Shown: piece after piece, positions 9,771 to 20,010 of the stretch
How the letters are laid out: the number at the start of each line of letters is the position of its first letter
Position numbering within the stretch: position 1 is the first letter of the stretch
Source of the DNA: Bactericera cockerelli
Taxonomy: Eukaryota; Arthropoda; Insecta; Hemiptera; Triozidae
NCBI GenBank assembly: GCA_024516035.1
Contig: CM044959.1
Coordinates: 11,467,588 to 11,531,587, forward strand
Direction of reading: 5' to 3'
DNA: 64,000 nucleotides
Notes under the pieces: model-generated
The model's input: only the letters and a program-made list of their open reading frames with translations
The model's database searches: none
What the model was told of the DNA's origin: nothing
Program-made: the position numbers and the translations under genes

Positions 9771-9976
9771 TAACACACTTTAGTGGAAGGCAACCACCAG
9801 GTGAGGTTCATGCTCAAAGCATTTTCTACCACCTAACGCTCAGAGTCTTATTATTATGTGGTCACAAACTCAAATTAATGAGGAAAAATTCATGCACTTG
9901 CTGGGATTCGAACCAACGGATCTCTACGCTACCTGGATTACCGGACTAGCGCGTTAACCACTTGACCACCAGCGCT
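9771..9976 (-). mobile_element. SINE-D copy
   Basis: Complete on the minus strand: head with 'gtggttaacgcgctagtccgg', long variable-arm text, B box GGTTCGAATCCCAGC, TTTTTCCTCATTAATTTGAG, 'gtagaaaatgctttgagcat' and the 3' CCACTAAAGTGTG end. Confidence 0.85.
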
Positions 9977-10151
9977 GATAACTTCGAAGGGAGGAGAGTA
10001 AGAAGTCGACCAAAGAAAAGATGGAAGTTGACAGAAAATGAAGTACACACAACAGTGCAGACTGGAATTGACTGACACAAAACGCTGGACAATCTGAACA
10101 TATCAAAGTGGGAACAGGCGAAGACGAAGTAGATTTAATATCTTTAAAAAG

Positions 10152-10475
10152 AGTGACTACTGCTCGTAGTCCAGAGATCTCGAGTCCGATCCCCGGTTGG
10201 AGCAGACTTTTCGAGAAAAAAAAACTGTTTCCGCCAAACACGTGAGGCTGGCATTTTCGGCCCTATCCAGGCTGTGTGAGGTTAATGTGGGTAGCTGGTA
10301 CGATTCCCACTGATTAGTACGTTAAAACCAAATAAAATCGTTGGCGATACGAAGGGCATCCAGCCATAAAAAGTGCTCCACCCAACCAACCTCAACCATG
10401 AGGTTGAACGATTCCGACCCCAATAGCAACATGAGCTAATATGGGATAAAGGCAAGGGAGATATTTATAAAAAAA
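10152..10475 (+). mobile_element. SINE-A copy, head 5'-truncated
   Basis: It starts at GTGACTACTGCTCGTAGTCC. The B box is GAGTCCGATCCCCGG, and the central domain and the full long 3' part follow (GAAGGGCATCCAGCCATAAA, AACCTCAACCATGAGGTTG, 'gctaatatgggataaaggc'). The GGAAGGGCATCCAGC block is one I recall from LINE/SINE 3' ends of molluscs and other invertebrates (inference). Confidence 0.85.
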
Positions 10476-10849
10476 GTTCCAAAACTCTAAAACACAAGAA
10501 TCAGGCTACATTTATTATGTGAAGAATATCTTTCATGTTATTATTTTTAATTTTCGAGGACAACAGACTTTTCATTGAAAAAAATCCCCTTCAAACAAAA
10601 TGTCAAATTTTGTACTTTCATCTGGAAATTTTTCGCGATCACTTGTTTATTTTTTAAATGAACTTCGTTTTTCAATGTCAAGTTAAAAAAAGAAAGAATA
10701 AAAATGCATCATCATTTATATTTTCAGCCTCCCCTTCAAAGTCAGAAAAAAGTTTTCCCCCAAATACTGAAGATAATACTATTATTGTTGAAAACCACAA
10801 ATGGTAGATATTTATATAAAAAAAATCGGTTTCCCAATCGGTTTTTGGG
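10476..10849. other. No recognised feature
   Basis: AT-rich DNA without a supported frame or repeat. Confidence 0.5.
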
Positions 10850-10990
10850 CTTATAACGAAAAAGCCTAAGTTCTCACGATGGTTGATCGCACATAGAAAT
10901 TTGTGTTTCAGAAAGAATCAATTTTTCAACTAAAATTGGCTGGAGACCAGCAGAAGCCAAGCTGGCTACATCAACAACAACAACGAACTT
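10850..10990 (+). mobile_element. LINE tail T3 copy
   Basis: It shares 'ggttgatcgcacata', AATTGGCTGGAGACCAGCAG and 'gccaagctggctaca' with the copy at 63100-63283. As there, it ends in a short (CAA)n tail. Confidence 0.65.
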
Positions 10991-11496
10991 CAGCGCTTTC
11001 ATTAATATCCCAATATCTTCTCTTAGGTCTTACTTAGGTCTAATATCTTCTCTTAGGTATATCCACAAGTTTGACTACCTATTATGCCCGAAACTCCTGA
11101 CGCTAGCAAAACCCACCTCACAGGTGGTTGCATATTGCATAACCTCGACGCTCATAATTAATTCACCTAATTTCAATTCGTTTTTATAGTGTCATTATTC
11201 ATATCCGTTTAATATTTTCACGAGTGCAATAAATCTCAGAGTTATCGTGCAGTTTGCAATGCAAATCATGCTAACTCGATAATGCTAATCAATATGCATA
11301 TGCAGGTTCTAATAAATTTTCGGTATGTAACATGAATTATTTATTTTAGGTACTGGCACTGTGTAAGGCTGGTGCCCTGCTGGTTGCATACCACGGGTGG
11401 GAAACTTATATTATTAATCAATTAATTGAGTGGGCAGGAAATTTGCCGGAAATTCAGGAACCGTGAGAGAGTTTTTATTATTCATGTACCAAAACC
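10991..11496. other. No recognised feature
   Basis: It contains only a small local duplication (TAATATCTTCTCTTAGGT, near 11012-11058). Confidence 0.5.
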
Positions 11497-11602
11497 TGAC
11501 CGTAAAAAATGTGCCAAAACCAACCAACCCTAACCATGAGGTTGAACAACGTCGACCCTGCTCAAGCGGGATATGACAGAGTAAAAGAAGAAGAAGAAGA
11601 AG
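11497..11602 (+). mobile_element. SINE-A 3' tail fragment
   Basis: It has 'gtgccaaaaccaaccaaccc', ACCATGAGGTTGAACAACG and 'tcgaccctg' from the SINE-A 3' part, ending in an (AAG)n run. The head and core are missing. Confidence 0.6.
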
Positions 11603-12607
11603 ATCAAAACTTATTGTACATAATTACATGATTCTAGTATTGAGTCGCATTCAATACAATAAATTTTATAGTACAAAATGTATAGACATTACACAATACA
11701 CACTATACAAGAAAAGAAAGTTGATCAAGGGTGGTGATAATGTCTATTAGGGCATTCTTAATAAATTCTTTCGAGTCTCGAACTTTGTATTTATTAGGTT
11801 ATCATTGTTATCAGGGGCAGACGTTGGTTCTTTTAAATAAGATGAAAAAGCAATTGAAAATTATCTTTTAAAAAAGAAAAAAATACAAGAAACCTTGCCC
11901 TTTGTCAAGAGTGAAAAAAAGTCCATAGCGAAAAATTACAAAATAACTACCATAAATTTGTGATTAATTTTTAGAGAAAAAGTATAAAAAGAAACCCTGA
12001 ACTACCCATAGAATCTTTTAATAATTCTACTTGAACAGAGGAAAAAAATCTAAGAAAAAAATAACAATAGAACGAAAAAAGCTCATGTGTACAAAAAAAG
12101 TGTGTAAAGTTAAAAGAAGACCAACAAATGAAAAGAGTCTTGAAAGTTTGTGTGTTCTTTGAAATCCATTGAAAATTAAAAGCACTTATATTTCTCACAT
12201 TTTTTCGCTCAACAACGTTCTTTCCTCCTTTTGTCTCTGTGCGCCTTTTGCAAAGTTTCCTAACAAAACGTTATTCCGCGGTGTCTCCTTTTGTTCTGTT
12301 TATCTTGGCGTTTCTTTCTTTTCTGTCTTTTTCAATTTAAAATTTATTGTGCTTTCCCCTGCTTTCTTCCCCACTTTTCCAAGCTTTTCAACAGCGCCGC
12401 CACCTTGTTGACTCTCTGATGTTTTCATTAACATATATTATTGTTGTTCGAGCAATTTATTCCGGAGAACCCCCCCCCCCCTTTTATTTAAAATAAACAT
12501 GATTTTTTTGTCTTGGCTTTTTGCGCTGGACTCAGTAATAAAATTGGGAAAAAGAAGGAGGGGGAGAGAAAGATAAAGAAATAGAGAGAGAGAAAAAGAG
12601 AGAAACT
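11603..12607. other. No gene recognised
   Basis: AT-rich DNA, a C-run near 12471-12481 and a short GA tract near 12575-12603. The 75-80-aa frames overlap head to head at 11971-12411 and show no motif. Confidence 0.45.
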
Positions 12608-12666
12608 TTTTACTAAAATTGGAACTCGAACCATTGACTTCCAGGTTACAAGTTCACCACCTTTTC
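12608..12666 (-). mobile_element. SINE-C head fragment
   Basis: 'ttggaactcgaaccattgac' and 'ccaggttacaagttcaccac' are the B box and anticodon region of SINE-C in reverse. Confidence 0.6.
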
Positions 12667-12770
12667 CTAGACCTGTTTGGGAAAGTATATACAAACTTGC
12701 TGGTATAACACCTCCTGAAATCTGCAGACAAGTTGCAGCTGAGGTTGAAAGATTAAAACATGTGCAATTG

Positions 12771-13180
12771 TGCACTGGTAGTCGAGTGTTTAACGTGCTA
12801 GTCTGGTAATCCAGGTAGCGTAGGGATCCGTTGGTTTGAATCCCATCCAGAGCACGAATTTTTCCTCATTAATTTGAGTTTGTGACCACATAATAATAAG
12901 ACTCTGAGGGTTAGGTGGTAGAAAATGGTTTATTTATTTTATTTATTTTAATTTATATATTATGTACACTTTATTAATAGGAAATATTATACAATACAAA
13001 TAATAACAAATTATAATACAATACAATAGAAGAAAAAAATAAAGATAAAAATATAAATAACCTATGTCCTAATTAAAGGGCGCGGTTATTGCCTTAGGCA
13101 ATCTCTTCCACCCAATGGTTTGAGCATTAACCTCGCCTGGTGGTTTTACCTTCCACTAAAGAGTATTATTATTATTATAA
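12771..13180 (+). mobile_element. SINE-D, interrupted by a LINE tail
   Basis: The head and body are at 12771-12932 and the 3' end (GAGCATTAACCTCGCCTGG, TTCCACTAAAGAGTATTATT) at 13122-13180. Imperfect flanking repeats (AAAACATGTGCA before, AAAACAAGCATA after) fit an aged target duplication inside the LINE ORF. Confidence 0.8.
12933..13113 (-). mobile_element. LINE tail T1 copy inside SINE-D
   Basis: On the minus strand it starts GTGGAAGAGATTGCCTAAGG, then 'caataaccgcgcccttt', an AT-rich stretch and an (AAAT)n end. AATGGTTT flanks it at 12925-12932 and 13114-13121, an 8-bp target duplication. Copies of the same tail are at 25536, 37566 and 49924. Confidence 0.75.
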
Positions 13181-13826
13181 AACAAGCATACGACCAGAGA
13201 CAACCCCTTCTTTGTCAGAATGTTCAACCCAGCAGAATAAAATCTCGCAAAAGCTTTATTCAAACATCTATCCAATGCCCGACCACCACTCAAAATCGGA
13301 GGCTGCAACTGTGGGAGCAAAAGACCCAGGAGACAAACCTACAGGAAGAACTTGTGACAGGAAATCAGCTACAGTATCCCATATGGAAACCTTGAATCGT
13401 CATAGAACGGGAGTGACCATAATTATGTAAAACCAGTCAAAAGAAGTGGGGATATATTACAGACGATGAAATATGGGGATATATTACAGACGATTCAGTA
13501 TAAACAGATTTCAGTTATGTGAGAAGTTGTACTAGACGTACATTAATAATATCAGAACATACCGGGACAGCTTTTTCGAGCTTATTTGCTCTCATCAGTT
13601 CTGAATATCCATGCATCAACTAACCTCTCTATTTTAATCAGTATAAACAGAAGAGTGAGAAGTTGTACTAGATGTACATGGACATCAGATGTACCTACTA
13701 GATTGTGGAGGGAGCTATTCAAAACTATGATCATCTTCTTTCATGCCCAAACATAAATGAATTCTGTTCCAAAGAAAATATTGAATTAGCTAATGACAAA
13801 ACCCTGTGGCAAAAAACTAGATGAGC

Positions 13827-14377
13827 AAACTCTGAAGTAACTGAACAAAATGGTGATCCTGAAATGGAAAGTAAACTAAGTACCACCTTATACATTTATC
13901 TAGTAGGTATTGTGTTCGTTTATGTAAAAAAAAAAATATTTTTGCTCCGATTTTTTTTGGTTAACAAATTTACTACTGTGCATGTACTTTCGGTTTTCGA
14001 AGGCAAAAAAGGTGCATAACTGAACAGTGACAAAACACGAAATTCTATGGAGCAATATAATTGTACCTATATCTCTAAAACCATCTACAACCTGTCGACC
14101 ACAGGGAGTGAAATCCACGCGAAACAATTTCTGGATGAGATTGTGATCATTATTCAAAACATTCCTTTTTCCTCATATTCATTTTCCAATGCATATTTTC
14201 CCGGATGGAGCTGGGGACATCTCCACTAATATAATTTTGGTTGAAATAACAGGAGATTGGGAGGAGGAGGAGAGGAGGAGAAGGAGGAGGAGGAATGGAA
14301 GATTCTGGATGTTGATCATACTGTGGTAGGCGTCTTCACTATAGGACACTGTACGACATGAAGCCCTCATTATCTCT
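13827..14377. other. No gene; MITE-F end fragment
   Basis: 13909-13957 reads ATTGTGTTCGTTTATGTAAA and TTTTTGCTCCGATTT, as at 38827-38872 in a MITE-F element. The rest is unassigned. Confidence 0.45.
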
Positions 14378-14460
14378 CTTTCAACCGTCACACAACGCAC
14401 TCTGATTGCTTGATTTGAACGCAATAACATATTATACTCCGTTCTGTGACAGTTGAAATG
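14378..14460. mobile_element. MITE-J copy
   Basis: TTTCAACCGTCACACAACGC at the left is inverted at the right as 'tctgtgacagttgaaa'. The centre has CTCTGATTG. A near copy is at 20606-20659. Confidence 0.6.
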
Positions 14461-14589
14461 GAGATTCAGGGATTTTGAGACTGTTTCGGGAACGGACTAG
14501 AGCAAAATTGATTTGACACAAACATTAAAATAAATCCTCATCAAAGATTTTTCGTCTTTCTGAAATTATAAACTAGGCCTATCGACTTG

Positions 14590-14800
14590 TTTTCTTTGTC
14601 TAACTGGGGGACTTTCAACAGGGAGAAGATTTGTGTCTCGCCAGAGGATTATAAATGGAGAAAGGACTAGCCAACCCTACCAAGGCAGGCTAGCTTGTAG
14701 TTCCCAAGGGTTTAACGGCTTTTAAAGAAAAAGCCCAAGTCCAGAACGAGCCAAATTTTCTCTTGAGTTTGGCTGGAGACCACCCCCCCCCCCCCCCCCA
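14590..14800 (+). mobile_element. LINE tail T3 fragment ending in a C-run
   Basis: It has 'actgggggactttcaacagg', 'gtgtctcgccagaggatta', AGGGTTTAACGGCTTTT and GTTTGGCTGGAGACCACC, as in the T3 copy at 63100. A run of C follows at about 14784-14800. Confidence 0.55.
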
Positions 14801-14805
14801 TTTTC

Positions 14806-14935
14806 CCAAATTGAGTTGGGGTCGGCAGTGTCCAACCTCTTCCACATAGTAGAGGTTGGTTGGTTCTGGTCCTCCTTCTTCTATATTTTACGGCTGGATG
14901 CCCTTCCTAACGTCATCAACAACACATACTTTTAC
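14806..14935 (-). mobile_element. SINE-A 3' tail fragment
   Basis: In reverse it carries the SINE-A text GGTCGGCAGTGTCCAACCTC, 'agaggttggttggttctgg' and 'ggctggatgcccttcctaac'. Confidence 0.65.
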
Positions 14936-15751
14936 AAATCATATTAATTAATTGTTAATTGTTCTATTGAATTAATGTATGACCATCTTACAAATTTCAA
15001 CGTGTTCTATGAGCATGTGACAAAATTTTATCTAAGGTTCCAGCATTTGGTCCCTGGACATATTTCTCAGTTGAGAGTTAATGTCGCGGTCCAGTAAGCA
15101 TCTTGAATGCCACCGGTACGGGGGTTCATCAGAAAAACAATTTCATTGTGATTTTAATTTGCTTTGCTCTTCTTCTTTGTAATTAAATTGCTTTTGTTTT
15201 GGCGTAGAATTTTTCTCTTCATCTTCTTTTTCTTGTCATATTTTAATTTCGTTTTGGAGTTCTTGTGTTTTTTGTGCTGTCTCTTCTGGAATGTTTTGGA
15301 GTGACAGGTTCAGAATGAGTTCCTCTTGAATTTTCTCATTTTTCTACACTTTGGCTTTTCTAGACTCTAGAAATGTCTTTTAAGAGTCGTTTTAGAAAAA
15401 GCTAGGGACTGACACAATTAGATAGAATTTCTTCAGAAAAGGTCAATTTTGTTATTATATTTCTATCAAAAAATCGCGAAACCTCTGTAGAAGTAAGTGT
15501 GCGTCAAAACCAAGGGTCTGTAAATGGCTGTTCAATTTTGTGTCTAAACTATAATACGAAATACGACTTGTAAGATCAATAGTTACCAAACTATGTTTAA
15601 ATCATGAGATTTAGTAAAAATATATTATTTTATTTTTGTTTAGTTATGATAGTAATAAATTTATTATGTATTTTCAAGAAAATATTTTTAAAATTATTTA
15701 TATTACAAAAAGCAGATTCAATAAATAATTCATGTATATAATATTTAAAAC
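14936..15751. other. No recognised feature
   Basis: AT-rich DNA with T-rich patches. No frame or repeat can be supported. Confidence 0.5.
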
Positions 15752-15974
15752 AATGCGTCGATGGCGCGTTGAATACAACGGTTCTCGTAGGATCACCGAA
15801 GTTAAGCAACGTCCAGCAAGGTGAAGCCTTCGTGATGCTGGCATTCCGACCCAGCTCTTCCGGCTGGGTGAGGTTAATATTGGTATCAGGTTTGTGAGTT
15901 TCCTCCGAATGGATGGTAACACCCTCGTCCTGATATGACCATGCAGTTGAAAGCGACGTTAAACCCAAAAAAAG
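15752..15974 (+). mobile_element. SINE-5S copy
   Basis: The 5S-like head reads GTTGAATACAACGGTTCTCG and ATCACCGAAGTTAAGCAACG, then the stem partner 'gatgctggc', the core GGCTGGGTGAGGTTAAT, the end GAAAGCGACGTTAAACCC and a short A tail. The box equivalent to GGATGGGTGACC is missing, so it is an internally deleted variant. Confidence 0.88.
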
Positions 15975-16306
15975 TTTTTTTAGTTCAGTGTCGCATCGTT
16001 TTGCTCTTCCAAATCTGCATCTATTTATATTATAACTATTACAATAGATAGATACATACTTATAATTTAATAAAGCACGTGCAGTAGAAATTATCCACAT
16101 TAATAATAATTTCAATAATAGCATATCCAATATCACTTCTCTTCAACTTTTCCTGATAGTAAATTCCGCATCGAAACAAAAGTTCAACAGGGGCTGTTTC
16201 TGCATGAGGGCTCTCTCACAATAGCAAAGTTTTACTCCTGATTAGTAATTAAAGTTCAACACCCTCCCTGATCCCTGTTCTAGCACCCTAACCGTTAAAA
16301 CGAAGG
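15975..16306. other. No recognised feature
   Basis: AT-rich; nothing supported. Confidence 0.5.
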
Positions 16307-16819
16307 GCTCCTTTCAGGCGTGGCTGGTGCTAAGGAGCTGCGGAACTCCAGCACCCCCAGACGAAAAAGAAAAAGAGAGGATTTTTTCAATTCCTTGCTC
16401 GTACACAATGCAAATTATCACACATTTCTAGAATAATTAAGTTAAGTTATCATATTTGTTTTAATCACTTTTGTGATATCACAACTACTCAAACTCGCTT
16501 TACAAAATCTACGCTGAAACCGGGACTTGAACCACCGACCTCCAGGTTACAAGTCCGCCGCCTTATCAATCAAGCTACTGAGGTCGGTTTCTAGAATAAT
16601 TAATGCAGAATAATTATGATTGGCTAAAGCTGGTAAGTAGAAGTGGCAAGATCTCTTAAGCCATAAAAAAAAGAAAGAAAAAAAAATATTATGATTGGCC
16701 TGGTGAACAAACTCAAACTCTTTAGATACTGAAAAAGTGACTCTATAAATCCCGTTTTAGTTCGGTTTATATGGCAGCACCCCCAAAACATTTTCTCACC
16801 AGCCGCGCCTGATTCCTTT
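16307..16819. mobile_element. hAT-like MITE with nested SINE-C
   Basis: The inverted ends are CAGGCGTGGCTGGTG (16315) and CACCAGCCGCGCCTG (ending 16811). The flanks GCTCCTTT (16307-16314) and ATTCCTTT (16812-16819) agree at six of eight positions, as an aged 8-bp hAT duplication would. The body carries 'gctaaggagctgcggaactc' and 'gcagcaccccca'. A left end of the same family is at 34966 and a right end at 52303. Confidence 0.75.
16425..16603 (-). mobile_element. SINE-C inserted in the hAT-like MITE, perfect target duplication
   Basis: TTTCTAGAATAATTAA is present at 16425-16440 and 16588-16603 (16 bp, identical). Between them is a SINE-C: head GACCTCAGTAGCTTGATTG, anticodon loop CTTGTAA (TGT position, Thr-like), B box GGTTCAAGTCCCGG, body with GTTGTGATATCACAAAAGTG and 3' end AACAAATATGATAAC. 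Confidence 0.9.
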
Positions 16820-17274
16820 ATTATTAGACTTATGAATTTTTCACAATGACTTTCACGTATTAATGGGCCTGAAAATTTTAAATAAAAGATGTCTAGCGAG
16901 GAGGAAAATATGGAAAAAGTTTGGCAAACTTTAGGTTACGTTCTTGTGGAATGCTTTTGAGCTTTTTTTTCGATAGCGGCGATTGAAAGTTTTACGGAAA
17001 CCAGGTTTAAATTATGGTCGGAACTTGAGATGTTTGGGAAAACTATCTTTGAGTTTGGAGAGTGGTGGATTTAATTATTGTTAAAAGTTGCGGGAACAAC
17101 TTCTTTAACTTGTTGTAACAATATTTCAATACTTAAGGATTATGCAGGATGAGTTGTTGCAGTTGTTATTGTAGCGGCTTAGCTTGAACTGGAAGTCTTG
17201 GACCTCCAGTTGGACCTCCAGAAAGCTTGAATGGAAAACACCTACGAAATTGGTGTTTTCCTACGAAAAGCTAT
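16820..17274. other. No gene; small local duplications
   Basis: Short direct repeats (GGACCTCCAG, 17201-17222) and AT-rich DNA only. Confidence 0.45.
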
Positions 17275-17490
17275 GGTGTTTTTAGCTCAGTGGTTAGGCA
17301 CTCGCTTGCCATGCGGAAGGCCCCGAAATGTGTTAATCACGAAAGTGATTAATACAATTCGATATTTTTTTTATTAATTTATTAACTTAATTTGGAATGT
17401 AAATGGAGGGAGGCTTTTTGTAATGTTGCGCTACCAACAAAAATTGTGAAGAGATGTTGTGCTTCACCACAAAAAATCATACTTTAAACT
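17275..17490 (+). mobile_element. SINE-I head remnant and SINE-G 3' end remnant
   Basis: 17280-17326 reads TTTAGCTCAGTGGTTAGGCA, CTCGCTTGCCATGCGGAAGG, the Gly(GCC)-like head of SINE-I. 17425-17478 has 'gcgctaccaacaaaaattgtg' and 'gtgcttcaccacaaaaa', the SINE-G end. The middle is unassigned. Confidence 0.5.
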
Positions 17491-17660
17491 TTACTTTTAT
17501 ATTCTGGCATATTTCTATCTTGAAAAATATCTACACAAAACCACTTTGATTGTTCATTGTTTGGCAAAAATTTAGAATAGATTTTCCAGCAGGTATGCTG
17601 ACACATATTTTCTATTCAAACATTTTTGGAGATGAAATTCATTAATAATATAATTAATGG

Positions 17661-17703
17661 AGAGAAAGAGAGAGAGAGAGAGATAGATAGATAGATAGAT
17701 AAA
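17661..17703. repeat. (GA)n(GATA)n microsatellite
   Basis: About ten GA units followed by about five GATA units. Confidence 0.9.
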
Positions 17704-17794
17704 GGTAGATTCAGCACGGCTGATACAGTGCCTGCTGACTAATGATTCTCTTCAGCAAAATATCTTCCTCTTCAGATACCTTGCTGAAGAACTC

Positions 17795-18094
17795 ACCTTT
17801 TTTTTAAAGAGTGTTTCACAGCCGTTTTTATTTTGTAGCCATGAAACAGGAGCTACTGTAGACGCTTGTGGTCTGTGTTGTAGCCTACCCATCCCGTAGT
17901 ATGCCTTACCTCTGAGAAGTGACACAAAATTCCTAATTAAGTGATGGGTCAACACGAGGTCACCGGAAGGTATCCCTTACAAACAATTGTAATCATATTA
18001 AGAATACAAATTTTTGTCGGCACGGCGGATCGAACCCGGGACCTTCCGCATGGCAAGCGAGTGCTTAACCACTGAGCTAATCGCGCGCTCGTTA
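17795..18094 (-). mobile_element. SINE-I copy
   Basis: On the minus strand: GCGCGATTAGCTCAGTGGTT, AAGCACTCGCTTGCCATGCG, GGTCCCGGGTTCGATCC (A and B boxes, GCC in the anticodon position as in tRNA-Gly). The body includes 'ggtgacctcgtgttgaccca' and 'aggtaaggcatactacggga', and the 3' end GGCTGTGAAACACTCTTTAA. It is about 80% like the copy at 47362-47636 by eye. Confidence 0.8.
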
Positions 18095-18246
18095 TTTATA
18101 TAACTATTTCTCATTGTTATTACAGGTATAGGTATTTCGTCTCGCTGGGATAATTTAAACAGATACAGTACCGGCTTTGTCAGGACAATAAAACAAATCG
18201 TTGGTGCCCTTAACACAATTTATTGGCTTTAGGAAGACATGCGTAA

Positions 18247-18418
18247 AATGTAGAAGTGCCAGAACCAAACATCTTTAACAATGAGGACGAGGTTGAACAA
18301 TGCCGACCTCTAGTTGCATCACCCTAGTCAAGCAACGTCCAACGAGCTGAAGACTTCGTGATGCTGGCATTTCGGCACAACACAGGCTGGGTGAAGTAAT
18401 AGTCGCTAGTCGGTAGGA
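18247..18418 (+). mobile_element. SINE-A tail fused to SINE-5S core fragment
   Basis: 18247-18310 matches the SINE-A 3' part (GAGGTTGAACAATGCCGACC). 18316-18418 matches SINE-5S from AAGCAACGTCCAACGAG through CGTGATGCTGGCATTTCGG to CAGGCTGGGTGAAG. The order tail-then-head suggests adjacent insertions worn down rather than one composite. Confidence 0.6.
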
Positions 18419-19122
18419 ATTTCAAAATTATTAGTTGTTATTTCAGAATTTGTTGGGATCTCGTTTTGCATGTGTTTGGGATATCTTTTGTTTCTATTTT
18501 TTTTTTTTTTTTTTCTAACATAATGAAATTTATTTATATTTTACAAATGAAAAATTTCCATCTTGCTGTCGTCGGGGATAGACCCCATAATGCTGACGGC
18601 ATTCCCTTTTTGTATTACCAGACTCAATCGTTGACGCCATTCCCTTTTTGTATTGCTAGACTCTTTTTGTTTCTAATCAAATTAGTTAATAGGTGTTATT
18701 TCTATCGGTTTTCTATGCTGTTTTCTAAAACATTACATTATCATAATTGTCCATTCTTAACCCATCGAACCATGCATGACATCACAGGAGTAATAATACT
18801 ACACCATATATTAGATGACATAGAAAAAAGTAAATTTGGGGAGTAGCACTGTAATTTTCTGTAGTTTTAACCCTCGGAGCAGTGTGAGAAGTTGTCACAC
18901 TTGACTTTGCTCAAATTAACTAAATTACTTTTTCCGTCAATTTATGGACACTTAGATAAATTGTGTTGAAGTGGTAGGCCAAAGTGACAAAACATTGAAA
19001 GTAGTTTTATTTTATTCAGTCCCCTCATTTGGATTAGCTGATGTTTTTATCACTTTGAGTAGTATCTATATTTTTATTTTTACAATATGTTTGTATTGTA
19101 ATAACAATATGTTTGAGTGGCA
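18419..19122. other. No firm gene; possible transposase crumb near 18718-18845
   Basis: A 126-aa frame spans 18466-18846. Only its end (HRTMHDITGVIILHHILDD) looks protein-like, loosely like hAT-type transposase text, and the first half is a T-run translation. A 38-base tandem duplication (ATTCCCTTTTTGTATT) lies at 18600-18665. Confidence 0.3.
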
Positions 19123-19490
19123 GCCTCCGTGGCGTAATGGTTGTGACTACTGCCCGTAGTCCAGAGTTCCCGAGTTCAACCCCCGGCTGGGGCAGACTTT
19201 TCGAAGAAAATTCTGTTCCGTCCAAACACGTGAGGCTGCCATTTCCGGCCCTACCCAGGCTGGGTGAGGTTAATGTGGGTAGGTGGTACGATTCCCAGCA
19301 AATGGAGGGTAAAACCCCCGTCCTAATCCAGGACGTTAAATCAAATAGAATCGTTGGCGTTAGGAAGGGCATCCAGCCATAAAAACCGTGCTCCACCCTA
19401 CCAACCTCAACCATGAGGTTGAACAATGCCGACCCCAAAAGCAACATAAGCTAATATGGGATAAAGGCAAGGGAGATATATATATTGTTA
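19123..19490 (+). mobile_element. SINE-A, most complete copy
   Basis: Full tRNA-like head: GCCTCCGTGGCGTAATGGTT, GACTACTGCCCGTAGTCC, GAGTTCAACCCCCGG. The core follows from about 19227 (CGTGAGGCTGCCATTTCCGG, CAGGCTGGGTGAGGTTAATG, AATGGAGGGTAAAACCCCCG), then GACGTTAAATC and the long 3' part with GGAAGGGCATCCAGCC and AACCTCAACCATGAGGTT. Use this copy as the SINE-A reference. Confidence 0.9.
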
Positions 19491-19885
19491 TTACAAGAAA
19501 AAGGGTTTTATCAATTTGGCATTTTTTGCATTTTGACCAAACCAAATATTTCTAGTACAATACAAACATTCACGCTATAATCCAAAACATCTGTTTACCA
19601 ATGTTAAAAAATTAATTGAATCAATACATTTTAATCACACTAGTGATATCATAATTACAAACCAGCCTTATTTGAAATTTGAAAAACAAAGAACAATAAT
19701 TTAACGTTGTAAAAAAATTAACACTAAACTTGTAAATTTCTTCTCAGTTTTTTTTTATTTATTTTTTACTACCTTAAATTTTCCACCATCCGCGGGAATT
19801 GAAGAGCGTACTCCGCAGAACAGAGCGGGTACTTTACCGTTCCTGTAACAACGTGTGTCTGACTCTATCCATCAATCAAAACGCG
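19491..19885. other. No recognised feature
   Basis: AT-rich, nothing supported. Confidence 0.5.
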
Positions 19886-19932
<47 letters not shown>

Positions 19933-20010
19933 AGTGTGTGTGTGTGAGAGATAGTGTGTGTACTGTGTGAGTGTGTGTGTGAGAGAGAGAGAGTGTGTGT
20001 ATGTGTGAGG
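19886..20010. repeat. (TG)n-rich microsatellite
   Basis: Long TG run interspersed with GAGA and AGAG. The 62-aa Thr/His-rich minus-strand frame is its translation. Confidence 0.95.

Larger units (their letters stand above)
12667..13826 (+). pseudogene. Decayed LINE ORF C-terminus, split by nested insertions
   Basis: 12669-12760 translates with RPVWESIYKLAGITPPEIC and AAEVERLK, a block typical of LINE polyprotein C-terminal regions. The same reading resumes after the SINE-D at about 13184 with PSRIKSRKSF and RLQLWEQKTQE, followed after a frameshift near 13392 by WKTLNRHRTGV. Near 13703-13823 comes YDHLLSCPNINEFCSKENIE before a stop, the usual terminal H..C..C segment of such ORFs. A 'ggggatatattacagacgat' block is tandemly duplicated at 13449-13493. 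The frame is broken several times and missing its RT, so it is dead. The translation similarity is from memory of the family and would need a protein search. Confidence 0.6.

Noticed and set aside
15630..16136. 168-aa minus-strand frame
   Set aside because: Its middle is the antisense of a SINE-5S; the same peptide pieces appear wherever that SINE does (for example 57126-57308 in the sense of the reversed copy).
18466..18846. 126-aa frame as a gene
   Set aside because: Half is T-run translation; only about 35 residues look protein-like, too little for a call beyond a possible transposase crumb.
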